Below, in pieces: positions 16,396 through 25,858 of a stretch of 48,699 bases of DNA. The DNA comes from a bacterium (lineage in GTDB: Bacteria > Desulfobacterota_D > UBA1144): the NCBI GenBank assembly GCA_018654605.1, contig JABILG010000017.1, positions 1-48,699 on the forward strand, read 5' to 3'. A program made the translations under genes and the position numbers. Below the pieces are notes generated by a model, which worked only from the letters and a program-made list of their open reading frames with translations, searched no databases and was not told where the DNA came from. Every line of letters starts with the position of its first letter. Positions within the stretch are counted from its first letter, which is position 1.

Positions 16396-16785
16396 TCACC
16401 CTAGAAGCTTTACAAGTTTTCCATCGATTAGCTCAGCTTCAACCTGAATATTTTTTGGATTTACATAGACAAGTTTTGGTTTAAAGATAGATGCTTCTTC
16501 TGGTGACATTTGTGTAAATGAAACTATTATTAAGGTGTCACCTTTTCTGGCACAATGGGCAGCAGCGCCATTAGTGCAAATTACACCTGTATCCCTTTCA
16601 CCTTCAATAACATAAGTAATAAATCTTTCAGCATTAGTAAGATTAAAGATATGAACTTGTTCATAGGGCAAAAGGTTAGCAGCATTCATTAAAGATTTAT
16701 CAATAGTAATACTACCTTCGTAATAGAGATTTGCCTCAGTTACGGTGGCCCTATGAATTTTTGATTTTAATATTGTAAGATTCAC
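16396..16785 (-). CDS. panD: Aspartate 1-decarboxylase
   Basis: A 129-residue pyruvoyl enzyme that makes beta-alanine from aspartate. The self-cleavage site is visible as YYEGS, with the pyruvoyl group expected from the serine at position ~25 after Gly24. TNGAAAHCARKGD is the usual active-site loop. It follows panC by 15 nt in a panB-panC-panD run. Confidence 0.95.
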   Translation of the reverse strand: MNLTILKSKIHRATVTEANLYYEGSITIDKSLMNAANLLPYEQVHIFNLTNAERFITYVIEGERDTGVICTNGAAAHCARKGDTLIIVSFTQMSPEEASIFKPKLVYVNPKNIQVEAELIDGKLVKLLG

Positions 16786-16800
16786 AACAAGTATTTTAAA

Positions 16801-17670
16801 TTAAAATTTTAGATTGTCTATTAATCTTATTGACCCTAGCTTAATTGCAACTAAAATATAGTCCTTAGTATCGGGAGTCAAAGGATAGCTTAAATCTTTT
16901 GGATTAATAATTTTAATGTACTCGATACAAGTAATATTCTTACTAGAGTAGTATGTTCTCAAATTCTTGATTATCTTTTTTGTTATAACTTTATTGTTTT
17001 TCTTAAATTCATCTCTTGCCCTGGTAAGTCCTTTGTATATAAGAGGTGCAATTTTTCTCGCCTTCTTCGAAAGCCTAATATTTCTTGAACTCATAGCTAA
17101 ACCATCTTTTTCTCTAACTATAGGAATAGAAATAACTTTGATGGGTAAGTTAAGATCCTTGACCATCTGTTTGATTATAATTAATTGTTGCAAGTCTTTC
17201 TCACCAAAATAAGAATAATCAGGGATAGTTATATTGAAAAGTTTTAGTACTACTGAGGTCACACCATCAAAGTGTCCGACTCTGGTGGCCCCGCATAGGT
17301 GATTCTTAAAGTCTGTTACAGATACTTTTGTCTGATATCCTTTTGGATATACTTCTTCAAGTTTTGGTGCAAATAGATAATCTACACCTACTTCCTCTAG
17401 CTTTGCAATATCTTTTTTAATAGTGCTTGGGTATTTCTCTAAATCTTTCTTATTATTAAATTGTATAGGATTAATAAAGATTGTAACTATTATAATACCG
17501 TCTTTCTTTTTAGCTTTTCTTACCAAGCTTAAATGACCGTCATGAAGTGCTCCCATAGTGGGAACTAGAGAAACCTTCTTCTTACCTTTTCTTCTAATAG
17601 CTAATGAAATTTTCTGCATTTCATTAGCAGAAGTAATAACTTTAAGGGAATTTATTTTTTTTGACTTCAT
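16801..17670 (-). CDS. panC: Pantothenate synthetase
   Basis: A 289-residue ligase joining pantoate and beta-alanine. Motifs include VPTMGALHDGHLSLV with the HxGH nucleotide signature, FINPIQFN and MSSRN. The ATG at 17670 is preferred because the N terminus then matches family length; it lies inside the last codons of panB, an overlap of 29 bases. A TTG five codons further up is possible. Confidence 0.94.
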   Translation of the reverse strand: MKSKKINSLKVITSANEMQKISLAIRRKGKKKVSLVPTMGALHDGHLSLVRKAKKKDGIIIVTIFINPIQFNNKKDLEKYPSTIKKDIAKLEEVGVDYLFAPKLEEVYPKGYQTKVSVTDFKNHLCGATRVGHFDGVTSVVLKLFNITIPDYSYFGEKDLQQLIIIKQMVKDLNLPIKVISIPIVREKDGLAMSSRNIRLSKKARKIAPLIYKGLTRARDEFKKNNKVITKKIIKNLRTYYSSKNITCIEYIKIINPKDLSYPLTPDTKDYILVAIKLGSIRLIDNLKF

Positions 17671-18415
17671 TTTTATATTTACCAACTGATTTCTTCATTA
17701 GTACTCTCATATTAGAATAATTCTTCACAAAGGATGGGTGTGGAGAGGGTGTTATTCCTAACATATCTTCAGTGACAAGAATCTGTCCATCACACATTTT
17801 TCCCGCACCAATTCCAATAGTCGGGATTTTGATAGTTTTAGTAATCTTTGAAGCTAAATTGTCTGGAACACCTTCAATTACAATTATTGAGGCACCATTT
17901 TTTTCAGCTTCTTTTGAGAGGGCTAAAATATAATCTTGATTAGCTCTCGTCTTACCTTGCTTTTTATATCCCCCATAAACATTAAATGATTGTGGGCATA
18001 GTCCAACATGAGCAACAACAGGTATACCTGCATTCCCGAGCTTTTGAATTGTAGGGATAGTATCGAAGCTAATTTCGAGTTTAAGAGACTGAGCTTTTGT
18101 AGTTTTAATTATTTTACCTGCATTTCTTAATGCGTCAGTTGTGGAAGATTGGTAAGACATAAAGGGCATGTCAATGCAAAGATGAGCATTTTTAACTCCT
18201 CTAGATACAGATAGTCCATGGTATATCATATCATCAACTGTAACGCCAAGAGTCGTTTCCTCGCCCTTGAATACATTCCCTAAAGAATCTCCAACAAGTA
18301 TAAAGTCACAATAGGAATCTATAATAGAAGCTGTTTGAAAATCATATGCTGTAAGAGCTACTATACGCTCTTTATTTGATTTCATTGATTGTAAGTCTTG
18401 TACAGATTTCCTCAA
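17642..18415 (-). CDS. panB: 3-methyl-2-oxobutanoate hydroxymethyltransferase
   Basis: A 257-residue TIM-barrel enzyme, first committed step of pantothenate synthesis. Motifs are VALTAYDFQTA, LVGDSLGNV with the metal-binding Asp, HLCIDMPFMSY and IPTIGIGAG. The start is taken as TTG at 18415: the family N terminus (SVQDLQSMK) begins just after it, and AAGGAAGGG lies directly upstream. An ATG at 18472 would add 19 residues without homology, encoded by promoter-like sequence, and is rejected. panB-panC-panD form one operon. Confidence 0.9.
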   Translation of the reverse strand: MRKSVQDLQSMKSNKERIVALTAYDFQTASIIDSYCDFILVGDSLGNVFKGEETTLGVTVDDMIYHGLSVSRGVKNAHLCIDMPFMSYQSSTTDALRNAGKIIKTTKAQSLKLEISFDTIPTIQKLGNAGIPVVAHVGLCPQSFNVYGGYKKQGKTRANQDYILALSKEAEKNGASIIVIEGVPDNLASKITKTIKIPTIGIGAGKMCDGQILVTEDMLGITPSPHPSFVKNYSNMRVLMKKSVGKYKNEVKKNKFP

Positions 18416-18431
18416 TACCCTTCCTTGATCA

Positions 18432-18459
18432 TTTACAATTTTATATATAGCTATATTAT
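18432..18459 (+). promoter_or_regulatory. alaC promoter, very short leader
   Basis: TTTACA (18432-18437), a 16-bp spacer and TATTAT (18454-18459), 11 bases before the alaC ATG at 18471. Its -10 is part of TATTATA, which on the minus strand reads TATAAT and may serve panB. Confidence 0.5.
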
Positions 18460-18460
18460 A
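18455..18460 (-). promoter_or_regulatory. Candidate panB -10 box
   Basis: Minus strand TATAAT (18460-18455) overlaps the alaC -10 box in the heptamer TATTATA. No good -35 lies 17 bp upstream. It would give a leader of roughly 33 nt with AAGGAAGGG before the TTG start. Confidence 0.4.
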
Positions 18461-18470
18461 TTTAAAAAAC

Positions 18471-19649
18471 ATGTCTATTAATAGTGAAAACTTTTCTCTT
18501 CTATCAAAACTGCCCCAGTATGTATTTTCGTCTGTAAATGAACTTAAATACGAAGCAAGAATTCGTGGTGAGGATATAATTGATTTTGGTATGGGAAATC
18601 CAGACCAACCAACGCCAAGACATATAATTGAGAAATTGTTGGAATCTTCTGTTCAAGGGAGAAATCATAGGTATTCGGTTTCCGCAGGCTTGCCAAAATT
18701 GAGACTTGCTATAAGTAGCTGGTATAAAAGAAATTATAATGTTGATTTAGACCCAGAAACCGAGACCATAGTTACTATAGGGTCAAAAGAAGGATTGTCA
18801 CATTTAATGATTTCTTTGTTAGCACCTGGCGAGACGGTCTTGGTTCCTGACCCTTGCTATCCTATTCACAGCTACTCCGTCCTTATTGCGAGAGGAAATA
18901 TAAAAGAATATAACTCGATAGATGACAAAAGATTATTAGAAAATATTGAACAAGGTTTAAAGTCAGAGCCTAAGCCCAAAGCCTTAATAATATCTTTTCC
19001 TAGCAATCCAACTACGCAAACTGTTGAGTTGGATTTTTTCACTAAGATTGTAGAGCTTGGCAAGAAATATTCAGTAATTGTAATTCATGATTTTGCTTAT
19101 GCCGATATTTGCTTTGATAATTATAAGGCACCTAGTTTCCTCCAAGCTTCAGGGTCAATGGATGTTGGCGTTGAGTCTTTCTCTTTATCTAAGAGCTACA
19201 ATATGGCGGGATGGCGTGTTGGTTTTATGTGTGGGAATAGTGAAGTCATATCTGCACTTAAAAGAGTTAAAAGTTATCTGGATTATGGGATATTCCAACC
19301 AATTCAAATATCAGCTATCACGGCCTTAAACGAAACTCAGGAATGTGTTAATGAAATTAGGGAAAACTATAGATTAAGAAGGAATAGGCTTGTTGATGGA
19401 TTAAACAAAATAGGTTGGGAGATTGAGACTCCAAAGGCAACTATGTTTGTCTGGGCAAAGATTCCCAATCAATTCATAGAACTAGGGTCGTTGGAATTTT
19501 CAAAAAAATTAATTAAGGAATGTAATGTTGCCGTTTCTCCCGGAATTGGTTTTGGTAAAAGTGGCGATGAGTATGTAAGATTTGCTCTTATAGAAAATGA
19601 ACAACGAATACAACAAGCGGCAAGGTCACTCAGAAAACTATTTAAATAA
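18471..19649 (+). CDS. alaC: AlaC-like class I aminotransferase
   Basis: A 392-residue PLP-dependent fold-type I aminotransferase. Features include the GMGNPDQPTP substrate segment near residue 40, SNPTTQTVE, HDFAYADI, and the PLP-binding lysine Lys241 in SLSKSYNMAGWRVGF. This set matches alanine-forming AlaC/YfdZ-type enzymes that transfer an amino group between glutamate and pyruvate, though LL-diaminopimelate aminotransferase relatives are close. It overlaps mltD by one base (TAATG) and has no Shine-Dalgarno. Confidence 0.8.
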   Translation: MSINSENFSLLSKLPQYVFSSVNELKYEARIRGEDIIDFGMGNPDQPTPRHIIEKLLESSVQGRNHRYSVSAGLPKLRLAISSWYKRNYNVDLDPETETIVTIGSKEGLSHLMISLLAPGETVLVPDPCYPIHSYSVLIARGNIKEYNSIDDKRLLENIEQGLKSEPKPKALIISFPSNPTTQTVELDFFTKIVELGKKYSVIVIHDFAYADICFDNYKAPSFLQASGSMDVGVESFSLSKSYNMAGWRVGFMCGNSEVISALKRVKSYLDYGIFQPIQISAITALNETQECVNEIRENYRLRRNRLVDGLNKIGWEIETPKATMFVWAKIPNQFIELGSLEFSKKLIKECNVAVSPGIGFGKSGDEYVRFALIENEQRIQQAARSLRKLFK

Positions 19650-20857
19650 TGAAGATTTTTTATACTGTTTTAGCTATTTCTTTCATTTTAATTTTCTCTG
19701 GTCAAGCAGAGGATTATAACTTTAATAATAGTATAATCTCAGTCTCGACTGTTAATAATTCTAGATTTAAGAAAGATAAAATAAATAAATTTATTAATTA
19801 TTTTTCAAAGACAGAAAAAGGAAGAGTTTTCTTTAAACAAACATATAGAAGGCAAGGTCTTTTTCGGGATAGAATAAAGCAAATTTTCAAAGAATACGAT
19901 ATACCAGAGGACCTGATTTACTTATCAATGATTGAAAGCGCATTCCAAGTTAATATTGTCTCAAGCGCAGGCGCAGTCGGATTATGGCAGTTTATGCCCA
20001 GCACAGGTCGAATTTTTAGCTTACGTGTAGATAAGTGGGTAGACGAAAGGAGAGATTTTGAAAAGTCTACATATGCCGCAGCTAAGTATTTGAGAAGTTT
20101 AAAAAGAAAGTTTGGATCATGGGAGTTAGCCATGGCAGGCTATAATTCTGGAGACTTAACTGTTAAGAATGCAATTAAGGAATACAAATCAAGAGATTTT
20201 TGGTATCTATCACAGTATACTTTCACAAAGCAAACTAAGAATTATATTCCTCAGATTCTTGCCGTCATTCATATATCAAAGAACTTAAGTGAATTTGGAT
20301 TTAGTAATAAAATCATTGATCCAAGAATAGAACTACAAAGAGTTGAATTACCACCGAGAACTTCATTAGAATTTATTTCCAAAATATCAGGTATTGACTA
20401 TGGATTGCTTAAAAAAATTAACCCATCACTTTTGAGGGATATGACACCCCCAAACGGTACTTATTCTATTTATGTTCCTTACGGATATAAGAAAAAGGTT
20501 TACGCCCAATTGTCAGCTAGTCCAAGATCAAAGGTTTTATTTAAGTATAAAATTAAGAAGGGCGATACTTTAAGTGAGATTAGTAAAATATATTCAAATT
20601 CAATAGAAGAGATTGTCAAATTAAACAATTTAAAATCAACTTCTATCTTTACCGGACAGGAGTTACTAATCTATAAACAAATTTATGTTGATAAAACATT
20701 AAAGAAAGAGAAGTCTTTTATCTATGTTGTTAAAAGAGGTGACTCATTAAGCATGATTGCAAAGAAGTTTAAAATAAGAACAAAAGATTTAAAGAAGATG
20801 AACAATCTCATTTCTAATAAGATTCAACCCGGTCAGGCTCTTAAAATTCTAAGATGA
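19649..20857 (+). CDS. mltD: MltD-like lytic murein transglycosylase with two LysM domains
   Basis: A 402-residue secreted protein. A signal peptide covers residues 1-20. The SLT domain (~70-200) carries the catalytic Glu96 in LIYLSMIESAFQ, then AGAVGLWQFMPSTG and MAGYNSG. Two LysM peptidoglycan-binding repeats follow at about 295-338 and 350-400. The enzyme cleaves glycan strands in the periplasm; no lipobox is present. It is coupled to alaC and followed after 1 nt by the Ogg2 gene. Confidence 0.92.
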   Translation: MKIFYTVLAISFILIFSGQAEDYNFNNSIISVSTVNNSRFKKDKINKFINYFSKTEKGRVFFKQTYRRQGLFRDRIKQIFKEYDIPEDLIYLSMIESAFQVNIVSSAGAVGLWQFMPSTGRIFSLRVDKWVDERRDFEKSTYAAAKYLRSLKRKFGSWELAMAGYNSGDLTVKNAIKEYKSRDFWYLSQYTFTKQTKNYIPQILAVIHISKNLSEFGFSNKIIDPRIELQRVELPPRTSLEFISKISGIDYGLLKKINPSLLRDMTPPNGTYSIYVPYGYKKKVYAQLSASPRSKVLFKYKIKKGDTLSEISKIYSNSIEEIVKLNNLKSTSIFTGQELLIYKQIYVDKTLKKEKSFIYVVKRGDSLSMIAKKFKIRTKDLKKMNNLISNKIQPGQALKILR

Positions 20858-20858
20858 A

Positions 20859-21515
20859 ATGATTAAGCTTAATATAGACCTAATAATTGAAAAAGTATTA
20901 AAAGAAAAGAAAACCGAAATTAATAAAAAAATAGAGATTTTTTCCCAAATTAATAAGGATAACTATAAGGAAACTTTCTTTGAATTAGTATTTGTAATCT
21001 TGGCTGCTGGAACAAGTGCAAAGTTAGCACTAACAACGGTAGATGTTTTAAGAAAAGATGATTTTGTAATAAAACAGGATTTAAATCATATTATAGAAAA
21101 GCTAAAGGGATGTTATAGATTCTACAACTTAAGAGGTAAGTATATATATAATACCAGGGAGTATATTAAGTTCTTTCATAACAATAGTTTTAAAAAAATC
21201 TTTAATGACAATTCTTCACATCATGAAAGAAGAAGCTTCTTTTCATCTAATCCTAAAGTTCAAGGTGTTGGGATGAAGGCAGCAAGCCACTTCTTGAGGA
21301 ATGTAGGTTTTAATGATTATGCAATACTAGACAAGCATATAATTAACTTAATGAAAGAGTGCGGTTTGATAAGTGTTGATTTTAAAACTCTTAACGAGAA
21401 AAACTATGTTGCAATTGAGAAAATCCTTAGAGCGGTTGGTGCTAGACACAATTTGACACTTTCTTCTTTAGATTTAGTTCTTTGGTATTCTAAAACAGGA
21501 AAAATTATTAAATAA
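20859..21515 (+). CDS. Archaeal-type 8-oxoguanine DNA glycosylase/lyase (Ogg2)
   Basis: A 218-residue helix-hairpin-helix glycosylase. The HhH region GVGMKAASHFLRNVGF (catalytic Lys140) followed by YAILDKHI (Asp158) is the Ogg2 signature, known mainly from archaea and some deep bacteria. The enzyme excises 8-oxoguanine and nicks the abasic site. No iron-sulfur cysteines are present, unlike MutY/Nth. It directly follows mltD in a run with no evident functional link. Confidence 0.85.
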   Translation: MIKLNIDLIIEKVLKEKKTEINKKIEIFSQINKDNYKETFFELVFVILAAGTSAKLALTTVDVLRKDDFVIKQDLNHIIEKLKGCYRFYNLRGKYIYNTREYIKFFHNNSFKKIFNDNSSHHERRSFFSSNPKVQGVGMKAASHFLRNVGFNDYAILDKHIINLMKECGLISVDFKTLNEKNYVAIEKILRAVGARHNLTLSSLDLVLWYSKTGKIIK

Positions 21516-21565
21516 TATTCTTGATTAGCAGGTAATATGTTTAATAATTCTTTAAAGGAGTTCTT

Positions 21566-22987
21566 ATGGAATTTGAGGCAGTTATAGGTCTTGAGGTACA
21601 TTCTCAGCTAAAAACGAAAACTAAATTATTTTCTTCCTCTAATAACGACTTTGGTGAAGAACCTAATTCTAATGTATCTGTGGTTGATCTAGGTTTACCC
21701 GGTGCTCTTCCAGTCATAAATGATAAAGCAGTAGATTTAGCAATCTTAGCTAGCCTGTCAACAGACTGTAAAATTAATACTAAATCTACTTTTGCTAGAA
21801 AGCATTACTTTTATCCAGATTTACCCAAAGGTTATCAAATAAGCCAATATGATGAACCATTGGCATCGAATGGAACTATTATAATTCAAGATATAAACGG
21901 TAAAGATAAAATTGTAAGGATTAATAGAATCCATATGGAAGAAGATGCTGGAAAATTAATACATGATATTTCTGATAAATTTTCTATGGTTGACCTGAAT
22001 AGAGCAGGCGTACCATTAATAGAAATTGTATCAGAACCAGATCTTTCGACAGCTGATGAAGCCGTAAGTTATTTGAAGAAATTAAGAAATATTTTAATTT
22101 ACGCAGATGTTTCAGATTGTAATATGGAAGAAGGAAACTTTCGCTGTGATGCTAATATATCAATCAGAAGAGCTGGAGAAACTGAATTAGGTATTAGAGC
22201 AGAAATTAAAAATATAAATTCTTTTAAATTTGTAAAGAAAGCAATTGAATATGAGATCCTTAGACAGTCAAAGCTAATAAGTAATGGAGAAAAAGTTGTG
22301 CAAGAAACGAGACTATTTAATTCTAATTCAAATAAAACATTTTCTATGAGAACCAAAGAAGAAGCACATGACTATAGATATTTCCCTGACCCTGATTTGA
22401 AGCCTTTAATCCTAACATGTGAAAGGATAGACTTACTACGTAATTCATCATTCCAGTCATACAATAAAAAGTTAACTACTTACACAGTTGATTATAAATT
22501 ATCGAAAGACGATTCTGAGATACTTTTGTCTAATAAGGCTCTCTCGAAATTTTTTGATGATACTTTGCTTGTGATTAAAGAACCTAAGTTAGCATGTAAG
22601 TGGATTATCACAGAAATTATTAAGCATATCAACTTAGATAGTTTTGTCCTTGAAGTAGAGAATTTTGCGAATTTTTTATTAGTTCTCAAGGATGGGAAGA
22701 TTAATAATAATTCTGGGAAAGAGCTATTGGAAAAAATATGTACTTCAAATGATGACATAGAACTTTTGATTGATTCGATGGATCTTAAACAAGAAAGCTC
22801 AGAAGATTTATTAAAAGAAATAATAGAACAAGTTCTACAGAACAACCCCGACGAAAAACAAAGGTTATTAGACGGTGAAGTTAAATTGATTAGTTTCTTT
22901 ATGGGCAAAGTTATGAAAGAAACAAAGGGAAAAGGAAATCCTGGAATTATAATTGCAATAATCAAGAAGGAATTTAATATTAGCTGA
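21566..22987 (+). CDS. gatB: Asp-tRNA(Asn)/Glu-tRNA(Gln) amidotransferase subunit B
   Basis: A 473-residue GatB, the kinase and tRNA-binding subunit of GatCAB, which corrects Glu-tRNA(Gln) and/or Asp-tRNA(Asn). Marks are GLEVHSQLKTKTKLF, YPDLPKGYQISQYDEP, HMEEDAGK, and the YqeY-like tail at ~330-473. AAAGGAG stands 8 nt before the ATG, the best Shine-Dalgarno of this region. It is split from gatCA by plsC, carA and gshB. It overlaps convergent plsC by 8 bases. Confidence 0.96.
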   Translation: MEFEAVIGLEVHSQLKTKTKLFSSSNNDFGEEPNSNVSVVDLGLPGALPVINDKAVDLAILASLSTDCKINTKSTFARKHYFYPDLPKGYQISQYDEPLASNGTIIIQDINGKDKIVRINRIHMEEDAGKLIHDISDKFSMVDLNRAGVPLIEIVSEPDLSTADEAVSYLKKLRNILIYADVSDCNMEEGNFRCDANISIRRAGETELGIRAEIKNINSFKFVKKAIEYEILRQSKLISNGEKVVQETRLFNSNSNKTFSMRTKEEAHDYRYFPDPDLKPLILTCERIDLLRNSSFQSYNKKLTTYTVDYKLSKDDSEILLSNKALSKFFDDTLLVIKEPKLACKWIITEIIKHINLDSFVLEVENFANFLLVLKDGKINNNSGKELLEKICTSNDDIELLIDSMDLKQESSEDLLKEIIEQVLQNNPDEKQRLLDGEVKLISFFMGKVMKETKGKGNPGIIIAIIKKEFNIS

Positions 22988-23696
22988 TTTCGTCATATAG
23001 GTCTTGAATCCTGCTCATTATTTCATCTCTTACATTATTAATTCTTTCTTTCGAAGGTTTCTTTTCTATATCATATTTAATAGGTTGACCAAATTTTAAA
23101 ATAACATCAGCCGGTCTTATAAATTTAGTTTTTCTAGGGAAAGCTTCAAAGGTCCCTTTGATTGCAAGAGGAACAATTGGTGATCCAGATTTAAGAGCCA
23201 TTATCGCAACACCTAGTTTTGCTTGACCTATTTTTCCATCCCTAGACCTCTGACCTTCAGGAAATAGCCCACATAGATTGTCTTTCTTGAGAAGTTTTAT
23301 AACTTTAAGTAACGCAACTCTATCACTAGTAGCTCTTTTTACGGGTATACAGTTTCCAAGATCACAAAGAAACCTGAATAGAAAGTTCTTATTGTAAACA
23401 TCCTCAGCAGCAAGGAAATTTATTTTCCTTCTTGTATGAAAAGCTGTTATGGAATTAATTATTATTCCATCCAGATGCGATAAATGATTTGAGGCTATAA
23501 CGCCCCCGCCAACTTGTGGGATATTTTCAGGATTTATTACTCTCACCCTATGATATATTTTTAAGTAAATATTAACTATGAAAGTTAACCAGTATTTGAG
23601 CTGATATGATTTTAAATCACCCGAAGGGTAGTAGCCTTTGTAGAAAAAGTCATTACTAATATTTACTAATAGATTCCTAACTGATTGAAGCTTCAT
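22980..23696 (-). CDS. plsC: 1-acyl-sn-glycerol-3-phosphate acyltransferase family protein
   Basis: A 238-residue acyltransferase with the catalytic N-H-x4-D motif (His71, Asp76) and the FPEGQRSRDG glycerol-phosphate motif starting at ~145. It would acylate lysophosphatidate at the inner membrane; related acyltransferases of other lipids share these motifs. The ATG at 23696 has AGGGA upstream. Its promoter region interleaves with the carA promoter in a 61-base intergenic space. A TAGAAT -10 at 23717-23712 is possible, but without a good -35. Confidence 0.85.
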   Translation of the reverse strand: MKLQSVRNLLVNISNDFFYKGYYPSGDLKSYQLKYWLTFIVNIYLKIYHRVRVINPENIPQVGGGVIASNHLSHLDGIIINSITAFHTRRKINFLAAEDVYNKNFLFRFLCDLGNCIPVKRATSDRVALLKVIKLLKKDNLCGLFPEGQRSRDGKIGQAKLGVAIMALKSGSPIVPLAIKGTFEAFPRKTKFIRPADVILKFGQPIKYDIEKKPSKERINNVRDEIMSRIQDLYDEIS

Positions 23697-23718
23697 GTTT
23701 CCCTAATAATTATTCTAA

Positions 23719-23747
23719 TTGACTAAAACTATTAAAGGAAGTATTTT
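23719..23747 (+). promoter_or_regulatory. carA promoter, near-leaderless
   Basis: TTGACT (23719-23724), a 17-bp spacer and TATTTT (23742-23747), ten bases before the ATG at 23758. Family alignment fixes that ATG as the start, so the expected leader is only about 3 nt. An in-frame TTG exists inside the -35 box itself and is not a start codon. Confidence 0.65.
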
Positions 23748-23757
23748 TAGTGTTTTA

Positions 23758-24828
23758 ATGGATAAAAATTGTATTTTATACCTAGAAAATGGTGAAGTCT
23801 TTGAGGGATTTTCTTTTGGTTTTAACGGTGAAGCCCTAGGGGAAATTGTGTTTAACACGTCTATGACAGGCTATCAGGAAATATTAACTGATCCATCCTA
23901 CCATTCACAGATTGTTCTGATGACTTATCCTCACATTGGGAATTATGGAATTAATGACTCTGATAACGAATCTGATTCTTGTTTTGCTAAAGGATTGATA
24001 GTTAGAGAGCACTGTGACTACCCTTCAAACTTTACTTCAAAGCAATCTTTAGATTCCTATCTCAAACAAAATGAAGTTGTTGGTATTTCAGGGATTGATA
24101 CAAGAAAATTGGTAAGAATAATCAGAGGAGATGGTTCTCAGAAATGTATTATCAGCAACGATAAAGACTTATTAAGGTTGAAAGATAAAATTAATAAGTT
24201 TCCAATAATGCAAGGTAATGATTTGACCTTGAGTGCAACCTGCAAGGAGATTTATACTGTTGCAGGAGAAGAAGATGCAAAGAAAGTTTTTGTATATGAT
24301 TTCGGATGCAAGAGAAATATTATTCAGATCCTTAATCAAGAATTTGGTTTAAATGTAGTTGTTGGACCTTGTGACACTAGTCCAAATTTAATTAAAGATA
24401 TTAATCCAGATGGAATACTTTTATCTAACGGACCTGGTGACCCTGCTGCAGCTATTTACGCAATTAATAATATCAAGAAATTGATTGGTTATAAGCCAAT
24501 TTTTGGTATTTGCTTAGGGCATCAACTCCTATCTCTTGCACTTGGTATGGAAACTTTTAAGTTGAAGTTTGGCCACAGAGGAGGAAATCATCCTGTTATG
24601 GAGGTTGAATCAGGCAAGGTTGAGATCACCTCTCAAAACCATGGTTTTGCTGTTAGCAATAAAGAAATTGCTGACGTTGTAATAACGCACATTAACTTAA
24701 ATGATAAGACGGTTGAAGGCATAGAATCTAAAAAGAACAAGTGCTTCTCAGTACAACATCATCCAGAGGCCTCACCTGGTCCACACGACTCAAGAAAATA
24801 TTTTAAAAAGTTTGTTGAGACTATTTAA
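23758..24828 (+). CDS. carA: Carbamoyl-phosphate synthase small (glutaminase) subunit
   Basis: A 356-residue CarA, which supplies ammonia from glutamine to CarB for arginine and pyrimidine synthesis. The N-terminal domain shows GEIVFNTSMTGYQEILTDPSY. The class I amidotransferase triad is Cys252 in FGICLGHQ with His335 and Glu337 in HHPEASPGP. The N terminus MDKNCILYLENGEVFEG aligns directly with other CarA starts. carB is not in the window; instead gshB follows with a TAATG overlap. Confidence 0.96.
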   Translation: MDKNCILYLENGEVFEGFSFGFNGEALGEIVFNTSMTGYQEILTDPSYHSQIVLMTYPHIGNYGINDSDNESDSCFAKGLIVREHCDYPSNFTSKQSLDSYLKQNEVVGISGIDTRKLVRIIRGDGSQKCIISNDKDLLRLKDKINKFPIMQGNDLTLSATCKEIYTVAGEEDAKKVFVYDFGCKRNIIQILNQEFGLNVVVGPCDTSPNLIKDINPDGILLSNGPGDPAAAIYAINNIKKLIGYKPIFGICLGHQLLSLALGMETFKLKFGHRGGNHPVMEVESGKVEITSQNHGFAVSNKEIADVVITHINLNDKTVEGIESKKNKCFSVQHHPEASPGPHDSRKYFKKFVETI

Positions 24829-25841
24829 TGAAGCCCATAGCACTTTTTATATTAAGCACTGAAAATTTCATTAACCCCGAGAAAGATACAAGTTATTTAT
24901 TTATGCTTGAGGCTCAACGTAGAGGTTTAAATATTCTAGTTTGTGACCATAAAGGAATTCACTTTACCTATAATAGGGAATCTAAGAAAATTAATATTGT
25001 TGCAGCGAAGGAAGCTAGAGCTGTCCAGGTTTTAGAAAAAGAATTTGTAAAAGAATCAGTATTAGTCAATTCAAGATGGGGAATAGAATCTAGTATAGAT
25101 GTTAGAAGCGAATCAGAATATTATATTTTAGACGATTTTAATTTAACTAGTTCTTCTGTGATATTTATGAGATCAGACCCACCGATAGACGATGCATATT
25201 TAGATGCTTGTACATATTTAGAAACTATAAAAGATGAAGTATTGATAGTTAATAATCCTACCGCTCTCTTAAATTTCAATGAGAAGTTATGTACTCTTAA
25301 CTTTCCAAATCTTATTCCAGAAACTTTTATATTAGAAAATCCTAGAATGATAGACTTGGATCAGTATGCAAAGAAATTTTCGAATGGAATTGTTATTAAG
25401 CCATTAAATTTATGTGGAGGAGAGGGGGTTCAGAGATATGATAGTGAAAAGTTTAATTCTGTAGATTTAGCAGAAGATACTTATATTGTTCAAGAATTTA
25501 TAAAAGAAGTAGACAAAGGTGATAAAAGAATAATAATCTTAAATGGAGAACCCTTGGGTGCGATATTAAGAATCGCTAAAGAAGGTAGTTTTATATGTAA
25601 TTTCCATTCAGGAGGGAGACCTTCGCCCACTGAGATAACTAAAGATGATCTTTATATTTGCAATCAAATTAAGGATTTTCTGATAGACAATGATATATAT
25701 TTTGCAGGAATAGATATTATTGGTGGAAAGTTAACAGAAATTAACATTACCAGCCCTACTTGTGTTCAAGAAATTAATCGTGCTAATAACGTTAAACTTG
25801 AGGAAAATGTGTTAGATTTTATTCTTAGTAAGGTCAACTAA
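24828..25841 (+). CDS. gshB: Glutathione synthetase
   Basis: A 337-residue ATP-grasp ligase that adds glycine to gamma-glutamylcysteine. Family marks are MRSDPPIDDAYLDACTYLE, NNPTALLNFNEKL, the ATP-grasp core VIKPLNLCGGEGV and EINITSPTCVQEI, where the usual TG is TC. gshA is not here. It is translationally coupled to carA by TAATG. Confidence 0.92.
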   Translation: MKPIALFILSTENFINPEKDTSYLFMLEAQRRGLNILVCDHKGIHFTYNRESKKINIVAAKEARAVQVLEKEFVKESVLVNSRWGIESSIDVRSESEYYILDDFNLTSSSVIFMRSDPPIDDAYLDACTYLETIKDEVLIVNNPTALLNFNEKLCTLNFPNLIPETFILENPRMIDLDQYAKKFSNGIVIKPLNLCGGEGVQRYDSEKFNSVDLAEDTYIVQEFIKEVDKGDKRIIILNGEPLGAILRIAKEGSFICNFHSGGRPSPTEITKDDLYICNQIKDFLIDNDIYFAGIDIIGGKLTEINITSPTCVQEINRANNVKLEENVLDFILSKVN

Positions 25842-25858
25842 CATCTAAGGACTTTTAT

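Noticed and set aside
18416-18472. ATG at 18472 as the panB start, which would overlap the alaC ATG head to head
   Set aside because: The extra 19 residues have no PanB homology and are encoded by the promoter region. TTG at 18415 has a good Shine-Dalgarno and matches the family start.
23719-23757. TTG at 23719 as the carA start
   Set aside because: It is part of the TTGACT -35 box; CarA homology begins exactly at the ATG at 23758.
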